This document shows, one piece after another, positions 36,701 to 45,522 of a stretch of 64,000 nucleotides of DNA. The position numbers were made by a program, and so were the translations under genes. The first letter of the stretch is position 1; each line of letters opens with the position of its first letter. Source of the DNA: Paenibacillus massiliensis subsp. panacisoli DSM 21345 (GTDB lineage Bacteria > Bacillota > Bacilli > Paenibacillales > Paenibacillaceae). The notes under the pieces are model-generated. The model saw only the letters and a list, made by a program, of their open reading frames with translations, was not told the DNA's origin and did no database searches. The stretch is taken from NCBI RefSeq assembly GCF_000426545.1, contig NZ_AUFO01000019.1, positions 1-64,000 of the forward strand. Direction: 5' to 3'.

Positions 36701-37774
36701 TTACTCTGTCCTTTGAACGGACCAATGCTCCAGAGATAATCCTGGGTCTGCCTTCATATCAAGTGCGGACGATTCTCCGTGCTGCCATTTGATATAAGCC
36801 GCGGCTCCGATCATCGCTGCATTGTCCGTACAATATTTCATCGGTGGGATCAGTAATTCAATTCCTTCACGCTCACAGCGCTCCTGCAATGCAGCTCGCA
36901 GACCACGATTGGCAGCTACACCACCACAGAGCAGCAGCTGCTTCGCCTTGAACTGGTGCATGGCACGGACGGATTTCTCCACAAGCACCTCAATCACAGA
37001 TTCCTGGAAGCCGCGGGCAATCGCCCCGGGATGAATCTCTTCTCCCTTCATCTTCGCCTGATTAATAGCATTCAGCACGGCTGACTTCAAGCCGCTGAAG
37101 CTGAAATCATAGGAGTCCGCCTCCAGCCAGGCACGGGGAAGAGGGGTTACCTCGTCCGATTCCAAGGCCATCCGGTCCACATGCGGTCCACCAGGGTACG
37201 GGAAGCCGATGGCACGAGCAACCTTGTCGTATGCTTCACCCACCGCATCATCGCGTGTGCGTCCAATAACCTGAAAGCTCCCTTCTGATTCCATCAGGAC
37301 CAGCTCCGTATGGCCTCCCGATACCACAAGAGCCATACATGGATATTTCAACTCCGAGGTCAGTGCATTAGCATAAATATGTCCAGCAATATGGTGTGTG
37401 CCGATCAGCGGCTTGTCGAAGGCAAGCGCGGCACTTTTCGCTGCTACGATTCCTACGAGCAGTGCACCGACAAGCCCCGGCCCTTGTGTCACGGCAACAG
37501 CGGATAGCTCCTCCGGTTCGATACCTGATTTCTCCACAGCTTCCTCCAGCATATAAGTAATGCTCTCGACGTGCTTGCGCGAGGCAACCTCGGGTACGAC
37601 GCCACCAAAGGCTTGATGAGTATCGATCTGACTGGCGATCAGATTCGACAGCACCTCCGTACCATCCTTGATGACCGAGACGGCTGTCTCATCACAGCTG
37701 GTCTCGATGGCTAATATATAACAAGGCTTCGATGGTTCAACTACATCTGCCTTGATGTGCTCCTGCATTGTCAT
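36701..37774 (-). CDS. tsaD: tRNA t6A threonylcarbamoyltransferase TsaD
   Basis: 357 residues from the ATG at 37774, which overlaps the rimI stop; a GTG at 37786 and an ATG at 37768 are alternatives. Kae1/TsaD ASKHA fold: ILAIETSCDETAVSVI, metal ligands in GTHHIAGHIYANAL, SGGHTELVLM and LLLCGGVAANRGLR. With TsaB and TsaE it transfers threonylcarbamoyl to A37 of ANN-decoding tRNAs. Last gene of the four-gene operon. Old symbol gcp. Confidence 0.97.
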   Translation of the reverse strand: MTMQEHIKADVVEPSKPCYILAIETSCDETAVSVIKDGTEVLSNLIASQIDTHQAFGGVVPEVASRKHVESITYMLEEAVEKSGIEPEELSAVAVTQGPGLVGALLVGIVAAKSAALAFDKPLIGTHHIAGHIYANALTSELKYPCMALVVSGGHTELVLMESEGSFQVIGRTRDDAVGEAYDKVARAIGFPYPGGPHVDRMALESDEVTPLPRAWLEADSYDFSFSGLKSAVLNAINQAKMKGEEIHPGAIARGFQESVIEVLVEKSVRAMHQFKAKQLLLCGGVAANRGLRAALQERCEREGIELLIPPMKYCTDNAAMIGAAAYIKWQHGESSALDMKADPGLSLEHWSVQRTE

Positions 37775-38292
37775 CCCTTTGTCCACTCCTCCTGGTCTTC
37801 GGGATTATGTCCGGCAGGAAGATCGGCCCACATAATAAGCGCATCCTCCTGATTATCCGAATAATAGCCTTTGCGCATGCCTGAAGGTATAAATCCCTTT
37901 TTCTCATATAATTTCTGTGCCACATGATTGGAGACACGGACCTCCAGCGTCATCCGTTCCATTCCTAGTTGGCTCGCCTGCTCCATCAGCTCGTCAAGCA
38001 GCCGCTCTCCGAGTCTGCGTCCGCGATATTGCTCACGCACGGCAATGTTCGTGATATGGGCTTCATCGAGAATCGTCCACATACCAGCATATCCGATAGC
38101 GTCTCCATCCAGCTCCATCAGCAGATACTTGGCGAACATATTATGGGTTAGCTCATTGCGAAACGCATCCTCGGTCCAGGGCAATGTAAAGCATTCCCGC
38201 TCAATCTTCATGACCTCTTGAATGTCAGCTACCAGCATAGGACGGAAGGTAATGCTCGCCTCCTGCCGTTCATGCTCGTTCAGCTCCCTCAT
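37771..38292 (-). CDS. rimI: Ribosomal protein S18 alanine N-acetyltransferase
   Basis: 173 residues. GNAT fold; acetyl-CoA loop VREQYRGRRLGERLLDELM and N-terminal ERECFTLPWTEDAF typical of RimI. Acetylates the N-terminal Ala of S18. ATGA overlaps with both tsaB (upstream) and tsaD (downstream) show tight coupling. A little longer than usual because of extra residues at both ends. Confidence 0.93.
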   Translation of the reverse strand: MRELNEHERQEASITFRPMLVADIQEVMKIERECFTLPWTEDAFRNELTHNMFAKYLLMELDGDAIGYAGMWTILDEAHITNIAVREQYRGRRLGERLLDELMEQASQLGMERMTLEVRVSNHVAQKLYEKKGFIPSGMRKGYYSDNQEDALIMWADLPAGHNPEDQEEWTKG

Positions 38293-39161
38293 GTGCTTGT
38301 CGCCCCCTTCGTACGTGCCTGAAGCAGGTTGACCTCCGCCTCTGCCAACTGCGTATAGTTCGGCACCAAGGTATGAAGCTCATCCTCTTGTCCATCCTGT
38401 AACCGTGTAGCACCTAGCCTTCCAATCCATCGCCCCTCCAGCTCATAGGGTTGAGCTCTAAGCTCCAATAGCTCTGCCAGTTCTGTGGCAGCAAGTTGGT
38501 GCACCTCAGTCTCTCCTACCAGGTATATGGCCTTGGGACGTTCCTGTGGTGAGGTGTCCTGGACAAGCTGGACCAGTTCCTCCACCCAACTACTCATAAG
38601 CCGGATCGCATCCGGGGCTAGTCGACGTGGTTCACTACTACCAGCTGCTGCGAACAACGATGTATACACCTGACCTCGGCGCGCATCCAGCAGTGGTACA
38701 ATCCACTGTATGTAATTTGCTTCGTCTGCCTGTGCGGGGGAAGATACAGACTCCCCAATCCGACTCTCTTCAGAATGCTTCGCTGTTTCACCAGCCTGCG
38801 CCCGGTTCCAGCCTCCCCAGGCTAGTGCCTGTAATGTGGATACGCCTACCACTGAGACCTTCCAGGCCCAAGCCAGCGTCTTTGCGGCCGTAACTGCAAT
38901 TCGCACCCCTGTGTAGGAGCCTGGCCCAATGCCGACAGCGATTCCCGCAATCTGCTCACGTGCTGTCCCGGTCTCCAGCATTAGCTCTTGAAGTCCAGTC
39001 AGGACATGAACGGAATGATTGCGCTCTCCGTGTATATTTTTCTCCTCGATCAGCTGCTGCGAAGGTGCTTCCACTACTGCCGCAGCCATGACCGCGGTAG
39101 CTGTATCCAGCGCCAATAGCCGCATCTGCGGCTGGTTCTTTTCATGATTCATATCGTTCAT
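38289..39161 (-). CDS. tsaB: t6A biosynthesis protein TsaB
   Basis: 290 residues from the ATG at 39161, which overlaps the tsaE stop codon. Start LLALDTATAVMAAAVVE, then GIGPGSYTGVRIAVTAAKTLAW, the TsaB hallmark. Inactive ASKHA paralogue that scaffolds TsaD and TsaE. Longer than the usual 230 or so because of a Glu/Ser-rich insertion around residues 130-155, likely a surface loop. Confidence 0.93.
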   Translation of the reverse strand: MNDMNHEKNQPQMRLLALDTATAVMAAAVVEAPSQQLIEEKNIHGERNHSVHVLTGLQELMLETGTAREQIAGIAVGIGPGSYTGVRIAVTAAKTLAWAWKVSVVGVSTLQALAWGGWNRAQAGETAKHSEESRIGESVSSPAQADEANYIQWIVPLLDARRGQVYTSLFAAAGSSEPRRLAPDAIRLMSSWVEELVQLVQDTSPQERPKAIYLVGETEVHQLAATELAELLELRAQPYELEGRWIGRLGATRLQDGQEDELHTLVPNYTQLAEAEVNLLQARTKGATST

Positions 39162-39640
39162 ACTCCATTCTCTCCAAGACTGGCACACCAGTCAGCATAT
39201 AGCTCACCATAGCCATTCAGCTGGATAATCCGTTCCTGTTCTCCCGTGTACTCAATCCTGATGTGCAGATGCTCCGGCGGCAGCAGCTCGGGAATCAAGC
39301 TCCCCCATTCAACCAGACACACGCCTTCACCATAAAAGTATTCATCCAGGCCAAGCTCTTCGGCCTCTTCCTGGCTGATCCGGTACACATCCATATGGTA
39401 CAAAGGCCATCTGCCTTCATATTCCTTAATAATCGTAAATGTAGGACTATTCACAACGCCCTCTACGCCCAGATGTCTGGCAAATGCTTTGGAGAAGGCT
39501 GTTTTGCCTGCTCCGAGATCCCCATCCAGTACGATAATTGCCCCTGGTACGGATCTTAGCGCCAGCTGTGCTGCCAGCTTGTCCGTATCCTGTTCACTTA
39601 GGGAACGAAATGTATAGCTACCTTGATTTGAACTCGTCAT
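39158..39640 (-). CDS. tsaE: t6A biosynthesis ATPase TsaE
   Basis: 160 residues from the ATG at 39640, eight nt after GAGG; two further ATGs and a GTG precede it in frame. Walker A LDGDLGAGKTAFSKAF, then VNSPTFTIIKEYEG and YHMDVYRI, as in all TsaE proteins. Its ATPase activity resets the TsaB-TsaD complex. First gene of the operon. Dispersed repeat copy C lies just upstream. Confidence 0.95.
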   Translation of the reverse strand: MTSSNQGSYTFRSLSEQDTDKLAAQLALRSVPGAIIVLDGDLGAGKTAFSKAFARHLGVEGVVNSPTFTIIKEYEGRWPLYHMDVYRISQEEAEELGLDEYFYGEGVCLVEWGSLIPELLPPEHLHIRIEYTGEQERIIQLNGYGELYADWCASLGENGV

Positions 39641-39661
39641 CATCATCACCTCAGAGCCTGA

Positions 39662-39811
39662 CTAGTACCTTGACCAGATCCAATGTGAGTGTCGAGCCGC
39701 TTTTCCGATAACGACCATGCTTCCCAGATCACTCATCCCAAAAATTTGATTCGGTCCATATTCCAGCTTCCATAACTTGACCTTTATTATATATTTCACG
39801 TCAAGCTCTAG
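39662..39811. repeat. Dispersed intergenic repeat, copy C
   Basis: Left end CTAGTACCTTGACCAG with AATGTGAGTGTCGAGCCGCT matches copies B and D. The middle has diverged, GATTCGGTCCA recalls copy B, and GTCAAGCTCTAG (39800-39811) is a decayed right end. It fills most of the 328-bp gap upstream of tsaE; the rest holds the sspH terminator and no gene. Confidence 0.65.
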
Positions 39812-39905
39812 CAAGGAAAGCTCGTGATTTCATAATATATGTAGACCTTGCCATGAAGAAGTATTCACCTAAGTCGATTGCACGCTCATTCCTATGAATT
39901 TACGC

Positions 39906-39944
39906 AAAAAAGGATGCCCGCATCAACAATCGCTGCAGCATCCT
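39906..39944 (-). terminator. Terminator of sspH
   Basis: Minus-strand AGGATGC (39938-39944) pairs with GCATCCT (39911-39917), then TTTTTT; 25 bp past the stop codon. Confidence 0.7.
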
Positions 39945-39968
39945 GACATTGAGCCTGCTCATTCAACC

Positions 39969-40151
39969 TTAACTTTCTTCCTCCAGACGGTCCACCCGGA
40001 CTGTCATCGTATTCGTGGGCCTGCTTCCAACTTGAACCGTCGCCATGCCATTTTCGGTATCCACATGCTCGATCCAGACCGGCTCTCCCTCCAGTTTGAC
40101 CGAAATCATCTCCTTGGAGTTGTAAATATCTACTGCACGCTTCACATCCAT
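39969..40151 (-). CDS. sspH: H-type small acid-soluble spore protein
   Basis: 60 residues from the second of two adjacent ATGs (40151; the other is 40154), behind AAAGGAG. MDVKRAVDIYNSKEMISVK, then PVWIEHVDTENGMATVQV, matches the SspH family in length and pattern (VxRAxEI, V.Y(I/W)xHVD). Minor SASP made in the forespore and degraded at germination. Own terminator downstream. Confidence 0.85.
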   Translation of the reverse strand: MDVKRAVDIYNSKEMISVKLEGEPVWIEHVDTENGMATVQVGSRPTNTMTVRVDRLEEES

Positions 40152-40230
40152 CATACGGCTTACAGCTCCTTTCTGATGTTATCCTATCGCCCTTTCAGCT
40201 TTTGTTAGCCTCTCACAGTCTTTTGCCAGC

Positions 40231-40521
40231 TTAATGCTCCGACACTTCTGGTTCATTACTTACCGCTATCGAATCCTGCATGGCTTCCAATTCATCCTCC
40301 GCCATCTGGTTCACATCCAGTGCCGGATATTCTTTCATACCTGAGTCCTTGGCGGTCAGTGCCTCCCAGTTCACATGCTGTGCAGCAATAGGATATGGGG
40401 GTACAGATTCATGTGACAGCATGAACTCTGGCGGCAATGCATCACGCTCTCCGGCTGCCGGAAAACGGATCACCAACGCTTGACTACCCAGCTTGTGTCT
40501 GACCTTGGCGGGTCTCTTCAT
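40231..40521 (-). CDS. Hypothetical protein
   Basis: 96 residues from the ATG at 40521, nine nt after GGAGGG; an ATG three codons upstream abuts that site. Basic start (KRPAKVRHKLGSQALVIRF), Pro-rich middle, acidic C-terminus. No signal peptide, membrane helix or known motif. It lies upstream of sspH on the same strand. I do not recognise the family. Confidence 0.5.
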   Translation of the reverse strand: MKRPAKVRHKLGSQALVIRFPAAGERDALPPEFMLSHESVPPYPIAAQHVNWEALTAKDSGMKEYPALDVNQMAEDELEAMQDSIAVSNEPEVSEH

Positions 40522-40586
40522 GCTGTTCATCCCTCCACATAAATTGTTCGTTTGTTACTATGTACAGAACATCCATCAGACATGCG

Positions 40587-40616
40587 TTCATACAAAATCA
40601 TTCATGAAGCATACTA
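40587..40616 (+). promoter_or_regulatory. Possible sigma-G-like promoter before ku
   Basis: TTCATA, 17-nt spacer, CATACTA: the -10 box is perfect for sigma-G and the -35 box has one mismatch. It lies 258 bp upstream of the ku start, so either a long leader or a chance match. ku-ligD is a forespore operon in B. subtilis, which makes it worth noting. The remainder of the 353-bp divergent gap shows nothing else. Confidence 0.35.
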
Positions 40617-40874
40617 CAGATAAGCGAGATGGACGCATATTCTCCATGCACAAGCCATAGCTGTAGCCGGGGTATCAACCGAAGGTCGAAGCGGCATTTT
40701 CAACAATAGCGCCTGTTAATAATAAACATCATACGTCCAGCTTAAGGTCATATGATCGCCAAGATGCATCCACCCAAATGAAGCAAAATGAAGCAAGTAG
40801 AATATTTGAAATGGAATACGATGCACAATGCTAATAGGATCTCACACAAATCGAAGATGAAAGAAGGTGCAGCC

Positions 40875-41786
40875 ATGCATACCGTCTGGAAAGGAGCCAT
40901 TAGCTTCGGATTGGTTCACGTCCCCGTCAAGATGTTTTCCGCAACGGAGAATAAGGACATTTCCATGCGCTACATTCACAAGGAATGTGGCAGTCCGCTC
41001 AGCTATGTTCGTAAATGTCCCGTGTGTGACAAAGAGGTGGAATGGGAAGAGATTGGCAAAGGCTACGAGTACGAGAAGGGCAGATTCGTCATGTTTGATA
41101 AGGACGAGCTAGAGCAGCTCACGGAGCAGAGCAACAAGAATATCACGATTCTGGATTTCGTGAATCTGGAGGATATCGACCCGATCTACTTTCAAAAAAC
41201 TTATTATCTGTCCCCTGATCAGACAGGAGATAATGCCTATTCCTTACTGCTGAACGCGATGCGGGATACCGGAAAAATCGGGATTGCCCAAATCTCCATC
41301 CGCTCCAAGAGCAGTCTGGCGGCCATTCGGGTGTACAACAACTGTCTGGCAATCGAGACGATCTTCTACCCGGATGAGATAAGACCCGTAAGTCAGGTTC
41401 CCAATCTGCCCGAGCAGCCGCAGGTGAACGAGAAGGAGCTTACGATGGCCAAAATGCTTATTGAGCAGCTATCGAGCGAATTTGACCCTGCCAAATATAC
41501 GGATGCATATCGTGACAAGGTACTCGAGCTCATCTCTCATAAAATTGCAGGCGAGGAGGTTAAGGTAGCTCCATCCAAGCCAGAGACGAACGTCGTTGAT
41601 CTCATGGCAGCACTGCAAGCCAGTATCGAGTCCATCAAGCCTGTCGCTACAGATCCCGGCCCGGCTCCTGCAAAGACACGCAAGCCGCGCAAGCCAGCCG
41701 CCTCACGGCAAGCTGCTGGTGGCGAAGCCAGTAATGCCGCTGCGGCTCCCAAGCGTAAAAGCACAACAAAACGGACCAAGACCTAG
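40875..41786 (+). CDS. ku: Non-homologous end-joining protein Ku
   Basis: 303 residues from the ATG at 40875 behind AAGAAGGTG. Bacterial Ku core: MHTVWKGAISFGLVHVPVKM at the start, RYIHKECGSPLSY, then the beta-barrel bridge. The last 45 residues form a basic Lys/Arg/Ala/Pro tail that in other Ku proteins tunes DNA binding and ligase recruitment. Homodimer that rings double-strand ends. 33 bp before the LigD-type gene. Confidence 0.95.
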   Translation: MHTVWKGAISFGLVHVPVKMFSATENKDISMRYIHKECGSPLSYVRKCPVCDKEVEWEEIGKGYEYEKGRFVMFDKDELEQLTEQSNKNITILDFVNLEDIDPIYFQKTYYLSPDQTGDNAYSLLLNAMRDTGKIGIAQISIRSKSSLAAIRVYNNCLAIETIFYPDEIRPVSQVPNLPEQPQVNEKELTMAKMLIEQLSSEFDPAKYTDAYRDKVLELISHKIAGEEVKVAPSKPETNVVDLMAALQASIESIKPVATDPGPAPAKTRKPRKPAASRQAAGGEASNAAAAPKRKSTTKRTKT

Positions 41787-41819
41787 TCCACATATCCGAC
41801 CAGCAAAGGAGGTGCAGGA

Positions 41820-42707
41820 TTGGCACGTACAGCACAGGGAACGATCACCATCATGGGCTGCGAGATTCCCATTACGAACCCAGACAAGCCCTTGTGGCCG
41901 GAGGCAGGCATTACCAAGGCCATTTATTTGGAGAAGCTTGCCCTGCTCGCACCATATTTGCTGAAATATTGCCGCAATCGTCTCTTAACCGTCATTCGCT
42001 GGCCGCATGGCATTCATGGCAAATTTTTTTATCAGAAAAACGCTCCTGTCCCCAGACCCGAGTATATATCGACGTACCGTGATGGTGATATTGAGTATAT
42101 TGTGCTGAACGAGCTGCCCCAGCTATTATGGCTTGGCAATCAGGCTGCTCTCGAATTTCATCCCTCCTTGCATAACGTAGGCAGTATACTACCTCGCGAA
42201 TGGATTATTGATCTGGACCCGACGCTTGAAATCGAGCCTAGAATTATGGAGGCCGCCAGTCTTGTCGATGACGTCCTCCGTTCGCTAGGCATTGCATCCG
42301 TTGCCAAGACCTCGGGGGCTACAGGTGTTCAGATCATCGTGCCGATTCATCAGGGGATTACCTTCGACGAATTGCGCAGTGTAGGGCATCTGGTCGGTCG
42401 GTACGTAACGGAGAAGCATCCAAAGCTGTTCACGATTGAGCGGTTAAAAAAAGATCGCGGTACCTGCATCTACTTTGATTATTTGCAGCATTACGCTGGC
42501 AAGACGATCGCAGCCCCCTATACACCGCGGGCTCGCGCCGGAGCAACTGTATCCACACCGCTCACATGGGCAGAGGTAAGGCAGAATGTCTCTCCACTGG
42601 ATTATCATCTGCTTAACATTGAGGAACGGCTGGGCAAGCTGGGTGACCTGCTGGATTCCCTTCCTCCACAGCCCCTGGAGCCGATTATCCGTCAGCTCAA
42701 GAAATAA
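41820..42707 (+). CDS. ligD: LigD-type NHEJ polymerase/primase domain protein
   Basis: 295 residues from a TTG start seven nt after AAGGAGG. Archaeo-eukaryotic primase-like PolDom: ITNPDKPLWPEAGITK at the start, catalytic IIDLDPTLEIEP (Asp-x-Asp), KTSGATGVQIIVPI and YTPRARAGATVSTPLTW. It extends or fills ends with a ribonucleotide preference. No ligase domain is attached, unlike fused LigD, so an ATP-dependent ligase must be encoded elsewhere. Confidence 0.92.
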   Translation: MARTAQGTITIMGCEIPITNPDKPLWPEAGITKAIYLEKLALLAPYLLKYCRNRLLTVIRWPHGIHGKFFYQKNAPVPRPEYISTYRDGDIEYIVLNELPQLLWLGNQAALEFHPSLHNVGSILPREWIIDLDPTLEIEPRIMEAASLVDDVLRSLGIASVAKTSGATGVQIIVPIHQGITFDELRSVGHLVGRYVTEKHPKLFTIERLKKDRGTCIYFDYLQHYAGKTIAAPYTPRARAGATVSTPLTWAEVRQNVSPLDYHLLNIEERLGKLGDLLDSLPPQPLEPIIRQLKK

Positions 42708-42723
42708 TAAGCTTATTTACGAC

Positions 42724-42757
42724 AAAAAAAGCCCGACAGGTCACTTACCTGCCGGGC
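42724..42757 (-). terminator. Terminator between ligD and the YitT gene
   Basis: GCCCGACAGGT (42731-42741) pairs with ACCTGCCGGGC. The T run (42725-42730 read on minus) serves the leftward YitT gene; the hairpin may also stop ligD transcription. Confidence 0.75.
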
Positions 42758-42857
42758 ACTTCTGCTACACACTATGCGCTATACGTCAAGCTATTAGTCC
42801 AGTTATTGGTTCAACAGCCTGCCAACCATTCATTCATTTATGCCGGCTTCAGCTTCG

Positions 42858-43769
42858 CTAATGGATTCCCTTTTTCTTGAAGCGTCCACCCTTCACATCG
42901 TGAATATTGCCGATCGCCACGAATGCATGCGAATCCCAATCCTCCACAATACTCTTCAGCTTCGCTTCCTCCAGTCGAGTGATGACGACGAAGATAACCT
43001 TCCTACTGTCACCCGAAAAGCCGCCTTCTCCATCCAGATACGTTACACCACGTCCCAGTCGATCGGTAAGTGCATCACCGATATCACGATATTTCTCACT
43101 AATAATCCATACCGATTTGGATTGGTCCAGACCCTCGATGGTAATGTCAATCATCTTCATCGCAATATAGTACGCGATCATGGAGTAGAGGGCATTCGGC
43201 CATCCAAACACAAAGCCTGCACTTCCGAGTATGAAGACGTTGACAAACAGCACGACCTCGCCTACGGAAAATGGTGACTTCTCACTGACGAGAATCGCCA
43301 CAATCTCCGTGCCATCCAGAGATCCGCCAGAGCGAATGACCAGACCGACACCTACACCGAGAATGACACCACCGAAGATTGCACCAAGCAAGGGCTCACC
43401 CGGTGTTAATGCAGATACGTCATGCAGCAGGTACGTACCACCTGACATTAGTACGACACCAAGCAACGTACATAATGCAAATGTCTTGCCAATCTGCTTG
43501 TAGCCGAGGATCAGAAAAGGAAGATTCAGCATCACGAGGAACACGCCGAGGGGAATTCCGAAAATTTCAGACAGCATGATGGAAATACCGGTAATACCGC
43601 CGTCTATTACTCCATTTGGTACGAGGAAAATCTCAAGGGCCACCGCCATCAAAGCTGCTCCGAGTACGATAAAGATACCCTTCTGCAGCAGCCGCTTCGT
43701 CTGCACCTTCCGGCTAACCGGAAGCTTCTGTAGATTCGTTGCTATCTCATCTGGAGTCATGCTGCTCAT
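42858..43769 (-). CDS. YitT-family membrane protein (DUF161/DUF2179)
   Basis: 303 residues: five or six membrane helices (about 30-200) with GAALMAVALEIFLVPNGVIDGG and GVGVGLVIRSGGSLDGTEI, then a cytosolic DUF2179 domain (about 220-300). Several paralogues are normal in Bacillales. Biochemical role unknown. Monocistronic between two terminators or gaps. Confidence 0.87.
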   Translation of the reverse strand: MSSMTPDEIATNLQKLPVSRKVQTKRLLQKGIFIVLGAALMAVALEIFLVPNGVIDGGITGISIMLSEIFGIPLGVFLVMLNLPFLILGYKQIGKTFALCTLLGVVLMSGGTYLLHDVSALTPGEPLLGAIFGGVILGVGVGLVIRSGGSLDGTEIVAILVSEKSPFSVGEVVLFVNVFILGSAGFVFGWPNALYSMIAYYIAMKMIDITIEGLDQSKSVWIISEKYRDIGDALTDRLGRGVTYLDGEGGFSGDSRKVIFVVITRLEEAKLKSIVEDWDSHAFVAIGNIHDVKGGRFKKKGIH

Positions 43770-43960
43770 TTTACTCCCCCCATTTTTCTCAGCTTACAAT
43801 TACAAGAAAAGGGACCGCTCCATGCAGCCCCCTCCTCCCGTCGTTGTTTCTCATATATATACTATATCATAACAGGAGATTTTTAGGCAAAAAAGTTAGA
43901 AAAAAGCAGTATACTCTTCAATGAGCAGGATTATCTATGCTAAACGGGTTCAAATCGACT

Positions 43961-45391
43961 TTAAAGAAGGGGCGATAACATGCGTGCCAGCACTTCTGCT
44001 GTCTTCTGAATGCGATGGCGTTTCTTGAATCGTTCAGACTCTATCGCTGTTGAGTGCTCCAGATCCAGCCTGAAGTCCTGCTCCAGCCGCTGAATGAACG
44101 CTTGAGAGAAGACCAGGGTGGTGAGCTCAAAATTATAAAACAAGCTCCGCATATCCATATTCGCCGTCCCTACAGATCCGAACAGATCATCCACAATCAG
44201 TATCTTGGCATGCATAAAGCCTTTGCGATATTGATAAAATCGGACACCAGCACTCAGCAGCTCAGCTACATAGGACAACGAGGCAAGCTTCACCAGTATG
44301 GAATCGGACTCATACGGAATGATGATTCGTACATCCACCCCACTGACAGCCGCTGTCTTGAGCGCCTCATAAATACTCGGGTCGGGAATGAAATACGGTG
44401 TTGTTAGCCACACTCTGCGTCTGGCTACTGCGATAGCTCCGAAGCACAGCTCCTGAATCGCATTCCATGCCAAATCCGGCCCGCTGGCTACAATCTGGAC
44501 CTGATCCTCCCCTTCGCACTCATGTGGCGGAAAGAGACGGGGATCATCAATACGCTCACCCGAGGCAAGCTTCCAGTCACTAAGGAAGGTATTCTGCAAA
44601 AAATAGACCGCATCGCCCTCGATGCGTGTGTGCGTGTCTCGCCAATATCCCATCTTCGGATATTGGCCCAGATAGTCATCACCTACATTCAGACCACCGA
44701 CAAAGCCAACTCTACCGTCTACAATCAGAATTTTGCGATGATTACGATAATTGATTCGTTTATCAAGCGTGGCAAGCAATGGCGGCAGAAAGTAATGAAA
44801 TTCTATTCCAGCCTGCCTGCAGGTCTGGACAAAGGAGGATGGGAGGTGATAGCTGCCCAGCCCGTCCACAACAAAGCGGACCTTGACGCCCTCCTTGGCC
44901 TTGCGGATCAGCAGCTTCTGAAAGGTCGATCCAATCGTATCGGCGCGAAAAATATAGAATTCGATATGAATATGATCGTGTGCCTGTTCGATCGCTGCAA
45001 GCATTGAAGCAAAGGTCTCTTCCCCGTCCGTGAGCACCGTTGCCCTGTTACGGCCTGTAATCGGACTCTCCGTGAGTCGGGACAGCATGTTGAACAAGCG
45101 TTCATAGTGGATGAACTCGGGGTTGGACATATGCTGGATGTCATGGATTACCTTGGTCTGACGCCACAGAGCTTCCTTAATCTGCTGGAACAATCTGGAC
45201 CCCTGATTGCGAAGCACTTTTCGTTTCTTGTAATCCTGAGCTACAAAATAGTACACAACGAAGCCAATCAGCGGAAAACAAAACAGAATAAAGAGCCAGG
45301 CGACCGCCTTAGCAGGCTGTCGAAACTCAAGGATGAGGATGGTTGCAGTCTGAAAAATAAATATGAGCAGCACAATCATCAGCCACAGCAT
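43961..45391 (-). CDS. cls: Cardiolipin synthase
   Basis: 476 residues. Two N-terminal membrane helices, then two phospholipase-D motifs: NHRKILIVDGRVGFVGG (first HKD) and MHAKILIVDDLFGSVGTANMD (second). Condenses two phosphatidylglycerol molecules to cardiolipin at the membrane. Full length. Monocistronic. Confidence 0.95.
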   Translation of the reverse strand: MLWLMIVLLIFIFQTATILILEFRQPAKAVAWLFILFCFPLIGFVVYYFVAQDYKKRKVLRNQGSRLFQQIKEALWRQTKVIHDIQHMSNPEFIHYERLFNMLSRLTESPITGRNRATVLTDGEETFASMLAAIEQAHDHIHIEFYIFRADTIGSTFQKLLIRKAKEGVKVRFVVDGLGSYHLPSSFVQTCRQAGIEFHYFLPPLLATLDKRINYRNHRKILIVDGRVGFVGGLNVGDDYLGQYPKMGYWRDTHTRIEGDAVYFLQNTFLSDWKLASGERIDDPRLFPPHECEGEDQVQIVASGPDLAWNAIQELCFGAIAVARRRVWLTTPYFIPDPSIYEALKTAAVSGVDVRIIIPYESDSILVKLASLSYVAELLSAGVRFYQYRKGFMHAKILIVDDLFGSVGTANMDMRSLFYNFELTTLVFSQAFIQRLEQDFRLDLEHSTAIESERFKKRHRIQKTAEVLARMLSPLL

Positions 45392-45522
45392 AAGGCACCT
45401 CCTTGTACATTATTGTCATGATTAATAGGATTGCTGAATAAATAGTAAGCAAACAGGCATATAGCCGGCACTTCACTCACGCACTTCACCATGCCGGGCG
45501 GACTGCCGGAAAGGAGCTGTTT

